Under the pieces are notes generated by a model. That model saw only the letters and a list, made by a program, of their open reading frames with translations, did not search any database and was not told where the DNA came from. DNA of 64,000 nt from Lasioglossum baleicum (Eukaryota > Arthropoda > Insecta > Hymenoptera > Halictidae): the NCBI RefSeq assembly GCF_051020765.1, contig NC_134943.1, positions 3,348,001-3,412,000 on the forward strand, written 5' to 3'. Positions 34,963 through 46,663 of the stretch are shown piece after piece; positions within the stretch are counted from its first letter, which is position 1; each line of letters begins with the position of its first letter. The translations under genes were made by a program, and so were the position numbers.

Positions 34963-36870
34963 ATGGATTACGCTAGGAAAATCGGCAAAACCAAAGAGCC
35001 CAGGAAATGGACGAAGGAACCTATATGTTTTCTGACTCTATCCGATAAAGCCTTCTCATCTAATGATACCTTCACCGAAGACCGTCCACTGGTCAACTGG
35101 AAAAGGTGGTTAGCAAACCGTAGGAAACATCACAAACATATCGCATCGTCGACCGGTTGTCATCCAACCGATCAAGCTCTAAACGCCTGTGAAACCGTTC
35201 GACCATTGATCGAGATGCGAGAACTGATAGATTATGCGAGCGTCTTGGAGCCAGTTCTTTCCACGAACATTCGTGCTGTGCCAAAATTTTGGCGACCTCC
35301 ACAAGCGTTATCCGATCGTGGTGACCCATGCTTGCCTACTGTCACAGTCACACAGACTAGAAAAGAATTAAACGAACCAGAATTGACGTACGTTGACCTG
35401 CCAAAACTGATTAGAAAGGAGAAAGACATCGTTTGCTCGAAGTCGAAGATACCATTATGGAGGAAGAGTCAGTATTTAGCGAAAAGAAAATGTCAGCTAT
35501 CGGAAGAGATTGACTCCCTCCTCCCAAAGGAACCAGAAACGAGACATCTAGTAATTGAAGGTCACGGCTTGGGAAAGCCGAAAGTAAGACACGCAAGAAC
35601 CCCAGTGATAACATTGTCCGATGCTCTGCTAGAGAAAGATGAAGAAGAGAACACGTGTCATCCAGAGGAGCTCGAGGATCAGGTGATCGTTCTAAAGATC
35701 GAGGATCGAGAGATAGTTTGGGAGAAATGCGCCTTCGAGGTTGGACCAACCGATCCGATCGTTTGGAACGTGACGTTTTCTTCGAAAATGAACAAGAGAG
35801 CGGAGAAAGAAATCAGATTAGAGAACAAAGGGAATCGTGTGATTCTTTATCAATGGAGAAACGCGGTCTCTTTGCCAGTAACGCTGCCCTTGAAGAGGCG
35901 AGTGAGTGCGTTCTTTTTTAACAAGACGAAGGGAGTGATTCTACCGGGGCAGATTGTTAAGTTAAAGTTTTGGTATCTACCGCGAACAGGCGGCGTTTCT
36001 TTTGAACTTTGGAGATTCAAGACTGATCCAGAATTGTGCCCGACGCCATTGATATTCCGTTTATCTGGATGCGCTGACACTGTAAGTAATGATCAATTAA
36101 ATAGCAGTCGGCGCATTGATGTCGATGGGTATTTAGACTGTTGCATTCGAAATTCGACGATACAAGAGATAATCACGGAAATAATCGAGAACATGGACTG
36201 TGTTAGATTACCCGAGCCGTTCTACGGCACTCTGTTCTTGGAATTGGAGGTCTTCTTGGCGAAGAATCCGCTGTGCTTTTATCACCCGACTCTCATAACC
36301 GAATTCCACAAGCTTTATTACAGCGCGACTAATCAAAGAGAACAGCGATGGAATTTATGCATAGAACACCTTCGCGAAACTTTATTGAGGATCAGACAAC
36401 CGGAATCTAGGCAGACTATGCTCTTGCAGTTGAGTCAGCTGTACAGAGAATGCATGAAACCTACCCTGAGCGTCTCCGATAAATACACGAAGCACGAAAC
36501 AGTGTACAATCTACTTTGCTCCTTTCTCAATTGCTTCGAACAGGAAAGCGAACACGCGAGAGGTGCTTGTCTTGCGAAGGAGCGTAAAGAAGTTAGCGCT
36601 AAGGTGTCGGATCTGGTTAAGGTTAGATTGTCAACGTCACAAGTTACTATTAAAAGTCACACATCACGGAATAAACGGAGAAGGAGATCCAACTCTCGTA
36701 CACAAAATAATCAAGTTCAAGAAACTGTTCAAATTACTTACCTTGAATCTGACGAGAATGTTTATAAAGAAGTATTTTTCATTCGAATTCATGAACTGTT
36801 GGGAACGATGATGGAACAAGTTGCTGCGACGATCGATTCGTATAATAATTTAAACGAACGTGACAAGTGA
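34963..36870 (+). CDS. MYCBP-associated protein (AMAP-1) family, intronless, 635 aa
   Basis: A single uninterrupted frame of 635 codons is followed by AATAAA at 36906-36911. The N-terminal part matches the MYCBPAP family: FLTLSDKAFSSND, then NWKRWLANRRKHH and CETVRPLIEMRELIDYA. The middle (about residues 255-370) has the beta-rich pattern of an ASH/PapD-like domain (NKRAEKEIRLENKGNR, LPGQIVKLKFWYLP). The C-terminal third is helical, with a basic RNKRRRRSNSR. In mammals MYCBPAP binds AMY-1 and is testis-enriched, linked to cilia and sperm; extending that role here is inference. The lack of introns, against five to seven exons in most neighbours, suggests intron loss or retroposition. Confidence 0.8.
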   Translation: MDYARKIGKTKEPRKWTKEPICFLTLSDKAFSSNDTFTEDRPLVNWKRWLANRRKHHKHIASSTGCHPTDQALNACETVRPLIEMRELIDYASVLEPVLSTNIRAVPKFWRPPQALSDRGDPCLPTVTVTQTRKELNEPELTYVDLPKLIRKEKDIVCSKSKIPLWRKSQYLAKRKCQLSEEIDSLLPKEPETRHLVIEGHGLGKPKVRHARTPVITLSDALLEKDEEENTCHPEELEDQVIVLKIEDREIVWEKCAFEVGPTDPIVWNVTFSSKMNKRAEKEIRLENKGNRVILYQWRNAVSLPVTLPLKRRVSAFFFNKTKGVILPGQIVKLKFWYLPRTGGVSFELWRFKTDPELCPTPLIFRLSGCADTVSNDQLNSSRRIDVDGYLDCCIRNSTIQEIITEIIENMDCVRLPEPFYGTLFLELEVFLAKNPLCFYHPTLITEFHKLYYSATNQREQRWNLCIEHLRETLLRIRQPESRQTMLLQLSQLYRECMKPTLSVSDKYTKHETVYNLLCSFLNCFEQESEHARGACLAKERKEVSAKVSDLVKVRLSTSQVTIKSHTSRNKRRRRSNSRTQNNQVQETVQITYLESDENVYKEVFFIRIHELLGTMMEQVAATIDSYNNLNERDK

Positions 36871-37082
36871 TATAAAAATGTCGAATGCAGTAACGTTTAA
36901 ATATAAATAAAGGCTGTATACACTGGTGTACAAGTATAGTGCTTTCTTATTGGTTGTGTCTTTGAAAGTAAATAAATATTATAGTATGAACAGAATACGA
37001 GGTAATTTGTGTTATATTTGCTCACGATGCGTACAAAGCGGTTGAAACCCAGTCTAACTAGATAATATTGAGTCATGTTACT

Positions 37083-38789
37083 TCAAGACACAGCTAAAAA
37101 TATTTTTCTACATTTTAAGGGTTGTAGTTCTCGTCGATTTGCTAATATGCACTGTCCATCCTTGTCTCGTAATTTCCGAAACTCCGCGATCTGCGAATTC
37201 ATAAGCATTGGTATAATAGAAATTTATTGTTACATCGTAGCGTACTCACTTCGTTAGGCTGTATCGGAATAACTACAGGAAACACAATCCATGTAGCACA
37301 TTCACTATACTCGCAGGTATTATATGATCCACAGTAAACGTAATATCTACTGCTGAACATTGAACTCCTCATAAAGGCCAAGGAGTCTACAACAGGTCCA
37401 TAAACAATGTTTTATGGTCGTTTGAGAGAAAATGTCAAGTTTCAAATAGTAACAAATATACATAATGTAATGCAAATTGATTTTTAATCATTTTAAGGAG
37501 TCGAAAATAGCGTTGAAATATTCTCAAAGTCTTCTAATGTCTTCACAGTTCTCTATTTCACTTATTGTCATAAATACATAAGATCCGCAGTTTAATAATG
37601 AATAGCTTAAATATTTATCATTATATGCATTGAATCCTAAGTTTTGTTACAATTCATATACATATACATAGTATGTAAGCAGATCATATATTCGTGTATA
37701 CATAGGTATACAATTTATTATTTTAGCACTTACTGGGTGGTATTTTAACGCTCGAATCAGATTCAAGAACACATTTTAATTTCTCCGTTATCCTTTCCGT
37801 CTGCGGGTTAACACAACTACAACAATACGGCTGTACCTGTAACAATATTCCACGTTTTTGTATTTCAATAAATGTTACTAATATATTATATAAAATACTA
37901 TGAAAATGTTATACTAAAAACAAGTTCGCCAATATGCAATAGCCGTCTTTATGCCTGAAACATTCTTCCTGTGTTATGTACTTGCGATTCCAGTGTACTG
38001 CGTGGGATTCCATCGAATACCTAAATAATATAACATTAGCGAGAACTGCAAATGTATTACAAACACAATGATTTTTTACCAAGTGTTGTTGATCGTGTGT
38101 TCAGCTCCCCAGCAATTACTTTCGCCCCAGTGGAAGTGAACATCGGTTAATTCGTACACGTCATCTGCCAATGGACCCCCGCAAATCGTGGATGGAATTC
38201 GGTCTCCAGTTAACATTATTTTTGCTGAATATTGTAAAACGTTTTAAACGATCCCTGATTCTACGTTTGTCCTCTTACATTTTCATTTTACTGTTATCCA
38301 ATAGTTTCTCTAATAATAGTTTTCGTACTGTGGCTTTAGTAACTTCAATACAAATTTTTCAATTTTGATCATTGTCATCATTATAAGGTATACTTGATAC
38401 ATTGTCAGATGGAAAAATGATCTTACTACAATAATGTATGATCCTAATTTTTCCTAGCATTTTCTTAGTGTGTGGTTTTTCTTTACAGTAATAATGAGTA
38501 TAGTTCGTGTAAAATAAACCAGTTATGTGAAACGAGAAAAAATCAATATTACCTACGTTCCCGGTATTATAGAGAAGTGCTTCCCCATCCTGCATCCAGT
38601 GGCCATTTAAAACAAGGGGAGGATACCGACGTGGTCGAACCAGTCTATCGTCCAAATTGATTGGAGATTGTCCGGTGGTTGGTAATCCTTAAAAAGAATG
38701 TTACAAAACGCATACGTTCTATCTGCGTTGTATAACCTAATCCATCACTATGAAATTATTTTACCTATTATACCGTTGTATCCTGACAT
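37083..38789 (-). CDS. alpha-carbonic anhydrase-related protein B, 252 aa
   Basis: Seven exons close in phase: 38765-38789, 38553-38687, 38080-38224, 37915-38020, 37734-37836, 37250-37386 and 37083-37190. Family marks are TGQSPINL, CGGPLADD, VHFHWGES, GAEHTIN, MESHAVHWN and FRKLRDK..RRELQPL near the C terminus. All three zinc histidines and Glu106 are kept. The GSLTTPP loop reads GSYNTCE, so Thr199 is Asn. There is no signal peptide, and the N terminus (MSGYNGIIG) lacks the usual Trp/Tyr start of the fold. It is convergent with the MYCBPAP-like gene, the two coding ends being 212 bp apart. It probably binds zinc but is catalytically impaired. Confidence 0.85.
37560..37595 (-). mobile_element. 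fragment of TAGACTGCGG-family MITE, intronic
   Basis: CATAAATACATAAGATCCGCAG followed by TTTAATAATG matches the right end of the family. It lies in an intron of carbonic anhydrase-related gene B. The left end is degraded. Confidence 0.45.
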
Positions 38790-39101
38790 TTTTACATGAT
38801 TAAATTTGTACTTAATTTCGGCATTCTTACAGCATTAAATGCATACTTGGAAATTTATTTTTTTGGGGGGTAAAACATGATGAGGAACTGCCGGGTACGT
38901 GAAATGTTAGTAGGTCATGTTGCAATGTGACATTCGAGAAACAGATAAATAGTTGAGCGTGACTCTTTACGTCTATTTAAAAAACTTTCGAAGTGTTGTA
39001 CTAGTGTTGAAAATTTTTCGTAAATATGTTATATTAAAATTCATGTACAATGTTGAATTTTAGTATAAATAATAAAGAAAGAAGGATTGTTTTAATTTTT
39101 A

Positions 39102-40868
39102 TCACACGACAGCGGTTTCGGTGGCATACAAAATTCTTCTTCTGCGAAGACGTTGTTGCGGCCTTCCATTTTGTAATATATTCCTCAATTTATCGTCGTA
39201 GAGGCTTCTAAATGCATCTATCTGTAAAAATGATAAACTCCAATTATGTTATAAAATCATTAATGAACTATTATTGAATATCCTATGAAAATATACTTGA
39301 CGATGTGATATTTTCGTCACTGCCTTCGAAATTATCCAAATGGCACATTCGCTGTACGGGGGTGTTGTTAAAGAGCCGCGATAAACGTAATAACCATCTG
39401 CCTTGCATGCTTCCAACATCCAACGTAGACAGGTTGCTAAAAGGTAATTTAGAGACATTATTAATCACATTAAGTATAAAATGTGATTAATAAGTTTGTA
39501 GTACGTGAAATGCTACTACTATATGGACAATGATCGTTATGAATAAGTTTACAAAGATTACAAAGTAAATCATTCAACAAGAAATTTCGTGAAGCATTTT
39601 TTTCCAAATTGCATTACTTGCTGGAATGTCAGTTTTGGCTCCCGCTCTTTTAATCTTGATCAAATTATCCGTAATGGGGGAAATAGAGGGATTATCGGGA
39701 ATTCCTGGGCAACCGACGACCTATCGAAACACACGCACATTATCCAGAGATCGATTCTATTATCAATAACCTGATTTCCCACTTGTATGAGGTATGAGAG
39801 AATAGCGATTCCATCTGGTCGATCGAAGCACCTTTCTATGGTTCCGTAACGAGTATTCCAGTGCATTATCTGTGCTTCCATGGAATACCTGTATCAAATG
39901 ATTTATGTGAAACATTCAAAGCTACATACGTTCCGCAATTCTGCATACAAATGATCTTCTAACCAAATACCATCTACGGAATGTTCCGCGCCGAATGAAT
40001 TCTCCGGGCCCCAACGAAATTGTACATTTGCGAATTCGAATTCTTCGTCGGCCAGAGGGCCACCTCTCAAGAGTGGCAATCTTTCATTTACCAATTCGAT
40101 GAGGACTGAAAATTATTTAACCCGATGTATCGTTCGTTCATAATTTTTTACTCAATTGTGTGCTCTAAAAGTTTTCACAATAGAAAGCAATAATGTTTTA
40201 TACGATAGTAATGATTAGACTGCGGATCATTATGCAAAATAAAAATTTTTTGCATTGATTGCAGGACACAGAAGCCAAATGAAAATTGTATTCTTATTTT
40301 AATTATCCTATTAAGCTGGAACTACGTTGATGTCCTTAAATATTTTTAATATGTCCACTGCTTGAAATTGTACGTGTCCATTTTTGTCATAAATGCATAA
40401 AATCCGCAGTCTAGTAATGATTTTTACAAAGACTATTTTTGATCAATATAGAGAAAATGTCTCCAACTATTTTGTTCGATTTAATTACTGTAAGTGCTGG
40501 TAGCAATTTAAAATATTCATAGAGAACCTGTTTTGCCTGTGTTCGTCATTGTAGCAGTGCCTTCATCTGGCCAATAATTAGTTAAGTATAAAGGTGGGAA
40601 CTTTTTCGACCACGTAGCTGTCTTGCACAAATCAATTGGCGACTGTTGCCATTTAGGTAAGCCCGACGATGATGTAGAAATGATCCGAGCTGACTTCACG
40701 GATTTTACAACTAATAGAAATGTATAAACGAGTACAATAAAGTTTCAGGCGCAACTAACAACAAAATAGTTCAGATAATCTCTGTACTAACCTGTTCTTT
40801 TACTTTTTGCGCGATGCAATGATTTCCCTGAGGTTTTCTTTTTCACTAACTGCATTGGCGACGACATC
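39102..40868 (-). CDS. zinc-less carbonic anhydrase-related protein C, 289 aa
   Basis: Seven exons: 40793-40868, 40528-40710, 39964-40105, 39783-39888, 39618-39720, 39297-39436 and 39102-39221, all in phase. Family marks are QQSPIDL, LRGGPLADEEF, GAEHSVDG, YSMEAQIMHWN and a canonical GSLTTPPYSECAIW. All three zinc ligands are replaced: the HFH motif reads QFR, and His119 is Gln (EAQIMH). Glu106, Thr199 and Thr200 remain. The N terminus is Lys-rich (QLVKKKTSGK) and the C terminus carries RPQQRLRRRR, with no signal peptide. Exons 4 and 5 have the same lengths (106 and 103 nt) as in gene B, so these are direct paralogues. Loss of every ligand makes it non-catalytic; a binding or scaffold role, as in vertebrate CARPs, is the likely alternative. 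Confidence 0.88.
40216..40413. mobile_element. hAT-like MITE copy (TAGACTGCGG family), 198 bp, intact target duplication
   Basis: Terminal repeats TAGACTGCGGATCATTATGC and complement are flanked by perfect 8-bp duplications GTAATGAT (40208-40215 and 40414-40421). It lies in intron 2 of carbonic anhydrase-related gene C, so the gene tolerates it. This copy defines the family boundaries. It has no coding capacity. Confidence 0.9.
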
Positions 40869-41498
40869 TTACTAATTAATTTAAAACAATTTCTTTAGAC
40901 TAGTTTTAGTCACATTGTGGAAGTGGGTAGTAAACGTGCTCCGTTGTTGGTTACATATTTGTAACTTTGCCATGAAGTGTATTGCACACTATCAGTGCAA
41001 TAATCGAAAAAGCGCGACTTCCAACTTTTACAAAATTCGCACAATTTTAGATGGAATTTATGAGTCGACTAGAATGTGTATTTGTTGGCAAAGGGGATTT
41101 TTATAATCATTAACCAAGCAGAGTCTCAATTGAGACAAAACTGCCTAGGTCGAATCAAAGTGATCGACATCTACCAAAGTTAGGGAGTGGTGCGCATCAT
41201 TGCGCTTCACTACGAACTCGACGAGCGCACTCAGTCAGTCTTGCCAGGGAATCCAAGCTTTTAGTTTACAATTAAAACTAAAATATTACTTCTTTAACAA
41301 TATTTTAAAACGTACCAACTACAAACACCTATAATTTCTATCGAATTTATTCAAGAATTTCGAACTACCTTTATACATCGGGACGTTTCTAGAGGACCGA
41401 TTTTGTACATGAAAGCAATCAAAAAGTTCTTATATATAATATGAAAGTTTTATCCACGCTTCACAATATACAGGAGCAGAAACAGGAGATGAAACTAG

Positions 41499-43473
41499 CT
41501 AATTTACATAATAAACTACTCGGCCATTTAAGGGTTGCACATCTCGATAATTCTCTTTAATGCAGGCACCACGCTTGTTGCATATTGTTCGGAACAACTT
41601 CGCTTGATTCTCCGAAATCATAACTGCTTCCGGAAAAATCATCCACGTGACGTTCTCATAGTATGGGTACGTTGTTGTCGATCCCAAATAATTATAGTAA
41701 CCAGGCGTTTTACAAGCTTGTCGCATCCAACTTAAAGCATCTGCAACGAAGAGAATGAAACTGGGTTCTAAAACTAGTTAGCACATTATTTTGACGCTTG
41801 TCAAACTGATTTTCTAGTCACAAATAGTATAATAAATTATATATGAACTGCGGATTTCACGCATTTGTGACAACATGATTTAAAAACTTTGAGATTGTTA
41901 ATATACTATCTTCAATTTAATTATTAAGCTAAAGAAAGAACATTTTATTTGGCTTTTATTTTTAGCAATTGATGCAGAAAATTTCTATTTTGTATGAAAA
42001 TCCACAGTGTAATTATGAATGTATGTTATAATGTACTGTATATTTTATGAACGTGAAGAATCTGAATTTCGAACGTACTTGCTGGTAATTTCGTGAATGT
42101 TTCAGCTTGGGTAATATTATACAGATTGTCAGTAATTTTCGAGAATAAAGGATGTTCGTCCCAAATTGGTAGTTGACAAGCTTGCAGAAAATACACGCAA
42201 ATGGCGAGTCCATCCTTTTTGTGCCGACAATTGTCGAGAGTCTCGTATTTCGTGTTGAAATGTATTGCTTGAGCCTCCATGGTGAACCATGTTCCGTTCA
42301 GAGTATGCTCAGCACCCTTACAATTTGATGATCCCCATCGAAATACTAGTTCCGCGAATTCGTACACGTCATCCCCCAGTGGACCACCGCGAATTGTTGC
42401 TGGACTTGTTTTACCCTCCAGAGTAATTTGAACTGCGACACATATATGAAAATGACCAAAATAGATTTTAAAATATGTTTCAAGTTCTACAGTGGGGGAG
42501 CAAAAATAATTTTTATTGATTATACAAGTGGATGTACAAAGTATTCGTACACCTTTTAAAAACTAATAACTTTTTTATAAATGTGGCAAACGACCTGATT
42601 TTTTATAATCAATTAGAAGCATTGGTTTATGAAATGATATTATGCAAACAAGATCTGCAAAACATATATTTTAAATTTTCATTAAGGGCCCAAATAAAAA
42701 AGTTGTAAAAAATGCCTTTTTCATTTTCCCATGTATAACCTTGTAAATTGTAATTTTCGGAAAATCTTGTTTTCATTTCATTTCGTAAACCAATGCTTCC
42801 AATTGATTATAAAAAAATCAGGTCGTTTGGTACAATTATAAAAAAGTTATTCTGTTTTAAAGGGCGTACGAATACTTTTTTCACCCCCACTGTATATCAA
42901 TTCTAAAACAAATCTTAAAAGTATCATTTCATTTGTCATTCCCATAAAATAACATGAAATGTTGTTCGAAGTGGTTTTCGAGTATTCTAATATAGATAAA
43001 AATGTTCAAATTTATTAATGTATATTTCAATCAAGAATTTAAATGTTCGAACGTACCAAGCATTAATAGTTTATGTAAATACACCATTAGGAAATTAATC
43101 TAGTCGAAATGAATTATATCTAGGTGTACATAATACAACTATTTATTAATATTTATATTTATATTATTGTAATACTAATATATCGAATTACCTGTAGTAC
43201 CAGTGTTTGTCATTTTAATGTCACGATCTTGGCTCCAATGACCGCTCATGACGAGTGCAGGAAATTTTATTCCGACCGCTTTCTCTTCATCAATATCGAT
43301 CGGAGACTGGCCCCATTTTCGTCCATCCCCTTCGAGAATAGATTCAAATTAATATCACATAACCAATCCCAATCGCATCATAACTCATACCAAAATACTT
43401 CACCTGCGCATAGCATTGTTGCTTCTCTATTTTCACTCCAATCGTAGGTAAAATCTCGTAAAATAATTTTCAT
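41499..43473 (-). CDS. zinc-less carbonic anhydrase-related protein D, 267 aa
   Basis: Four exons close in phase: 43404-43473, 43192-43329, 42079-42432 and 41499-41740. The start MKIILRDFTYDWSENRE retains a Tyr/Trp N-terminal pattern. Family marks are WGQSPIDI, IRGGPLGDD, GAEHTLNG, MEAQAIHF and ENYRDVQPLNGR. The zinc motif HFH reads VFR and His119 is Gln, so all three ligands are lost, while Thr199 and Thr200 remain (GSTTTYP). Exon 3 is a fusion of what are three separate exons in genes B and C, and the last two exons are also fused, so at least three introns were lost. It is divergent from gene E, with starts 338 bp apart. It should be non-catalytic. Confidence 0.88.
41844..42011. mobile_element. 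hAT-like MITE copy (TAGACTGCGG family), about 168 bp
   Basis: Ends of the form TGAACTGCGGATTTCACGC and TTGTATGAAAATCCACAGTGTA are diverged versions of the family termini. The flanks ATTATATA and ATTATGAA match at 6 of 8 positions, consistent with an old 8-bp duplication. It lies in the last intron of carbonic anhydrase-related gene D. Confidence 0.65.
42490..42892. mobile_element. Tc1/mariner-type foldback MITE, 403 bp, TA target
   Basis: The ends CAGTGGGGGAGCAAAAATAA and complement are flanked by TA on both sides. The arms are long (about 180 bp, imperfect), including GTATTCGTACACC and AACGACCTGATTTTTTATAATC with matching inverted copies. TA flanks and the CAGTGGGGG start are typical of mariner-derived MITEs. 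It sits in intron 2 of carbonic anhydrase-related gene D. Confidence 0.85.
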
Positions 43474-43811
43474 GTAATATGATAATTACAAATTAAGAAA
43501 ACTTTGTGAATTTCACATATTAAAATTTAGTATAATATTTGCCCAAAATTATTAAAAAATAAGCCAGCATCGATCGACTTGTGCCCAAGTTCGAACCATC
43601 AAATCGTATTTTTACCTTGAAGTTGTACTCCAGTGTGTTTTATACTGCCGATTTTTGCGACCTTATGCGTCTTGATTAATCATGAGGTTATCTTCAAAGA
43701 TTTTTAAAATTTACAAGTAGAGTTTTTTTTATAAACATTTTCACTTACGAGAACGCCTACAAGTGTTATCGCACAATAAATCGTGTTAAAAGTGCTACGA
43801 AGGGATTCAAA
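43474..43811. promoter_or_regulatory. 338-bp intergenic region between divergent genes D and E
   Basis: This is the space between the start codons of carbonic anhydrase-related genes D (minus) and E (plus). It must carry both promoters. No specific motif was supported. Confidence 0.45.
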
Positions 43812-45704
43812 ATGTTACACATTTTACTATCCGAATTTATGATATTGTTCAGCAGCATCCTTCTCATATGTAAGTAATTAATTAAAGTGTATTATTGTTT
43901 CTGGCATGACTTCATTGGACAATACATTTCGAAGATGTTTTCCCATGTTCTTAAAGTTCTGCTGCTCACTGACATCTTCGATTGGACACAATTATTCCCA
44001 TGGGTGGAGACAGAATGTCACGCCCCCAGCTTTTCGTTCGGTTATTCAGACTGCAATGGTCCTCACACGTGGAAATCAATGTACCAGGCCAGTAATGGTA
44101 GCAATCAGTCACCAATCAACATTACAACGCGGTTGGCAATTGTAGTGCAACCATCGGAACCTCTTCGATGGACTGGATACAATAAGAGACCATTATCCAT
44201 GACCATAATGAATAATGGATCGAACGGTGCAGTTTCATTCATTGTTCAATCGACATTACAAACGTATCTCTTTCGATGTACCCTGTATCACATATAGATG
44301 ACATTTACATAATTATTTCATGCATTTTGAAGCCCTGCAACATGTTCCCTCAGATAGTACAATATTTTCTTAATAACAATACAAAAGTACATTTGATTTA
44401 TACACATAAACTTAAAAAATCTAAATCCGAAAATACTTAATCGTTATAAGAAATTGTATACGGAAACAATAATGAATAGAAATAAAAATATTAGGCTATT
44501 TTTAATAAATAGCTGTATAATTGTAAAATCACTAAATGCTATCACATCATGTTTATCTGATTTTCTGTTTCAAAATTGGTCATTTTCAAACCAATCATTA
44601 TTGTCTTTGTCTATTTAAAATTTAAAATATAAATATAAAATAATATTTTATGTGCATAACATCCTTGTTCCAATGAACTAAAACGTCACGCAATATTTGT
44701 TACATACAGTCGTAGTGAACACAGTGTGGAACACATCAAGCCGCCCCTACATCGAAGGAGGACCATTAACCAATACTTACGATCTCCGTTCGATGGTTTT
44801 TCATTGGGGCCAGACTAACGAGGATGGCAGCGAGCACACAATTGATTACATTCGATATCCGATGGAGTTGCAAGTCTTTCACTTAAGTCGTGACTTTAAA
44901 TCGCCCATGGACGCCATTAAAGCTGAAGCACACGATAGCGTGTTGATCGTGTCGTTCCTCTTTCAAGTTGGTGTTTCACTACATTTATTTTACCATTATG
45001 ATCCACCAGTATCCTCCGAGATTATAAATAAGTATGGGAGATGTATTTAGTTGCACTCACATAAAATTTGTGTCGTCAAATAAAAGATAAATAACATGTA
45101 AAATTCATTCTGGAGGAAAATATCCAAATGTAGAGCACCATTTTGTTTCTTGAATGGTATTCGTACAGATCAATTTAAGAATTATGTTTTATACCATTTA
45201 TTCAGTGCGCAATGTCAACTGTGAATTTATGCGCATTTATAATCGCGGAGGATATTTGCAATTGTTTGTTTACCCCTGTACGTTCTGCATTGTTGCATCC
45301 ACAGATCACGAATGCTGATAACCCCTATTTAGACCATATCGTAACAAATTTATGGCGAATCGATCAGCCAGGAACTAGGGTCCACATCGCACCATTTCCT
45401 CTCGAATGGTTTTTCTCACCCTTCGAGAAAAATTATTACAATTACAACGGTTCCCTGACCCAACCACCTTGCAGCGAAATAGTCACTTGGATCTTGCACC
45501 CCGAACCAATCGCTATATCTTCGCATCAAGTAAAAATGATTTTTGCAGGAATTATTCAGAAAAATATCTTTGTCGTACTGTCAACATTAATTTTTAATGC
45601 AGGTTGCACAATTTCGAACACTTTACTCGTCGAACGGCCCTATTCTTTTCAACTGCAGACCTGTCCAACAAGTCAACGATCGTAACGTCTATTTTTACGA
45701 ATAA
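43812..45704 (+). CDS. secreted carbonic anhydrase-related protein E, 303 aa
   Basis: Five exons: 43812-43869, 43957-44226, 44710-44966, 45305-45529 and 45603-45704, all in phase, with AATAAA at 45840-45845. The N terminus (MLHILLSEFMILFSSILLI) is a signal peptide split by intron 1. It is followed by ECHAPSFSFGYSDCNGPHTW, with two cysteines before the fold. Family marks are NQSPINI, IEGGPL, MVFHWGQ, GSEHTID, MELQVFH and GSLTQPPCSE. Of the zinc ligands only the His96 position remains (His94 is Val, His119 is Gln). Thr199 is kept and Thr200 is Gln. It is the only plus-strand and only clearly secreted member of the cluster. It is probably non-catalytic outside the cell. Confidence 0.88.
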
Positions 45705-46663
45705 TTATGTAACATGTCCAGAAAAATGTTAGTGTAATTTCGATCACGTCTAAACGTTCACTTTGTATTAACATTGTTACGCGAAATTGTATTTCTTTCT
45801 ATGAAATGTCGCTTTTTGCAGTTCAACATCTAAGACTTTAATAAAGCAATTCACTATAGTCATTCGTAAGTGTTTTAATATCACGGTGAACAGAAAGAAA
45901 TCAATTTAAAAAGCATTACAGAGAATCTGTCGCTAAATGTGTCAGAGATAACAATAAAATTTTAATAAAATATGAAAATCTTTATTGCGTCTTTATTCTA
46001 TGAATCTCCAACAATTCGTATAACTTAAGTGTACAAATCATTTTTTTGAGAGAATTTATTCATGGATCCTTTCTAAGTGCTATTAAAAATAAGATTTATG
46101 CGAAAGTTTACAGAGAAGCTAAAATACAGTCTCAATATACAAATCACTTTTTCAGAATGTTAGGTGTACTTCCTCGGTCTCGAATATGTCTTCTCTAGAA
46201 AACAACATTTCACGTACAGACAACGGTTCACTACGGTTCGCAACGTTATTGGAAAGTGTGATGTAAGTGTCAAATAAATCTCACGTATAGGGAGCAATAA
46301 TTTTATTATTTGTCTACCTATATCTTACGAATGCGCCAAAAGTTCTGTTCAATAATACGTCATAAGAAAATAAAAGTATAACAGAGTTAGATTCGCTTAT
46401 CGCAAGGTACATCTCATTTGGCACAAGTTATTGTAATAGATTTTCGTCGTCGAGATTACTCGCAAAAACACAAGAGACACACCGTCTTGTTCGACTTTAC
46501 AGAGAGACTAACTCAAGGGACGCTTTCGTCCGCTTCGTTTCAAGCGACTGGTACGCAACTATTAATTTCTACCGCACACATATACATCGATATCTCGTAC
46601 ATTCGCTCGTCGACGGAATTTTATTCTCACGTAAAAAATCGCAACGTTGTTGAAAACATATAC

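Noticed and set aside
35093..36080. ORFs overlapping the MYCBPAP-like gene on other frames
   Set aside because: The main frame matches a known family over its whole length; the others are shadows.
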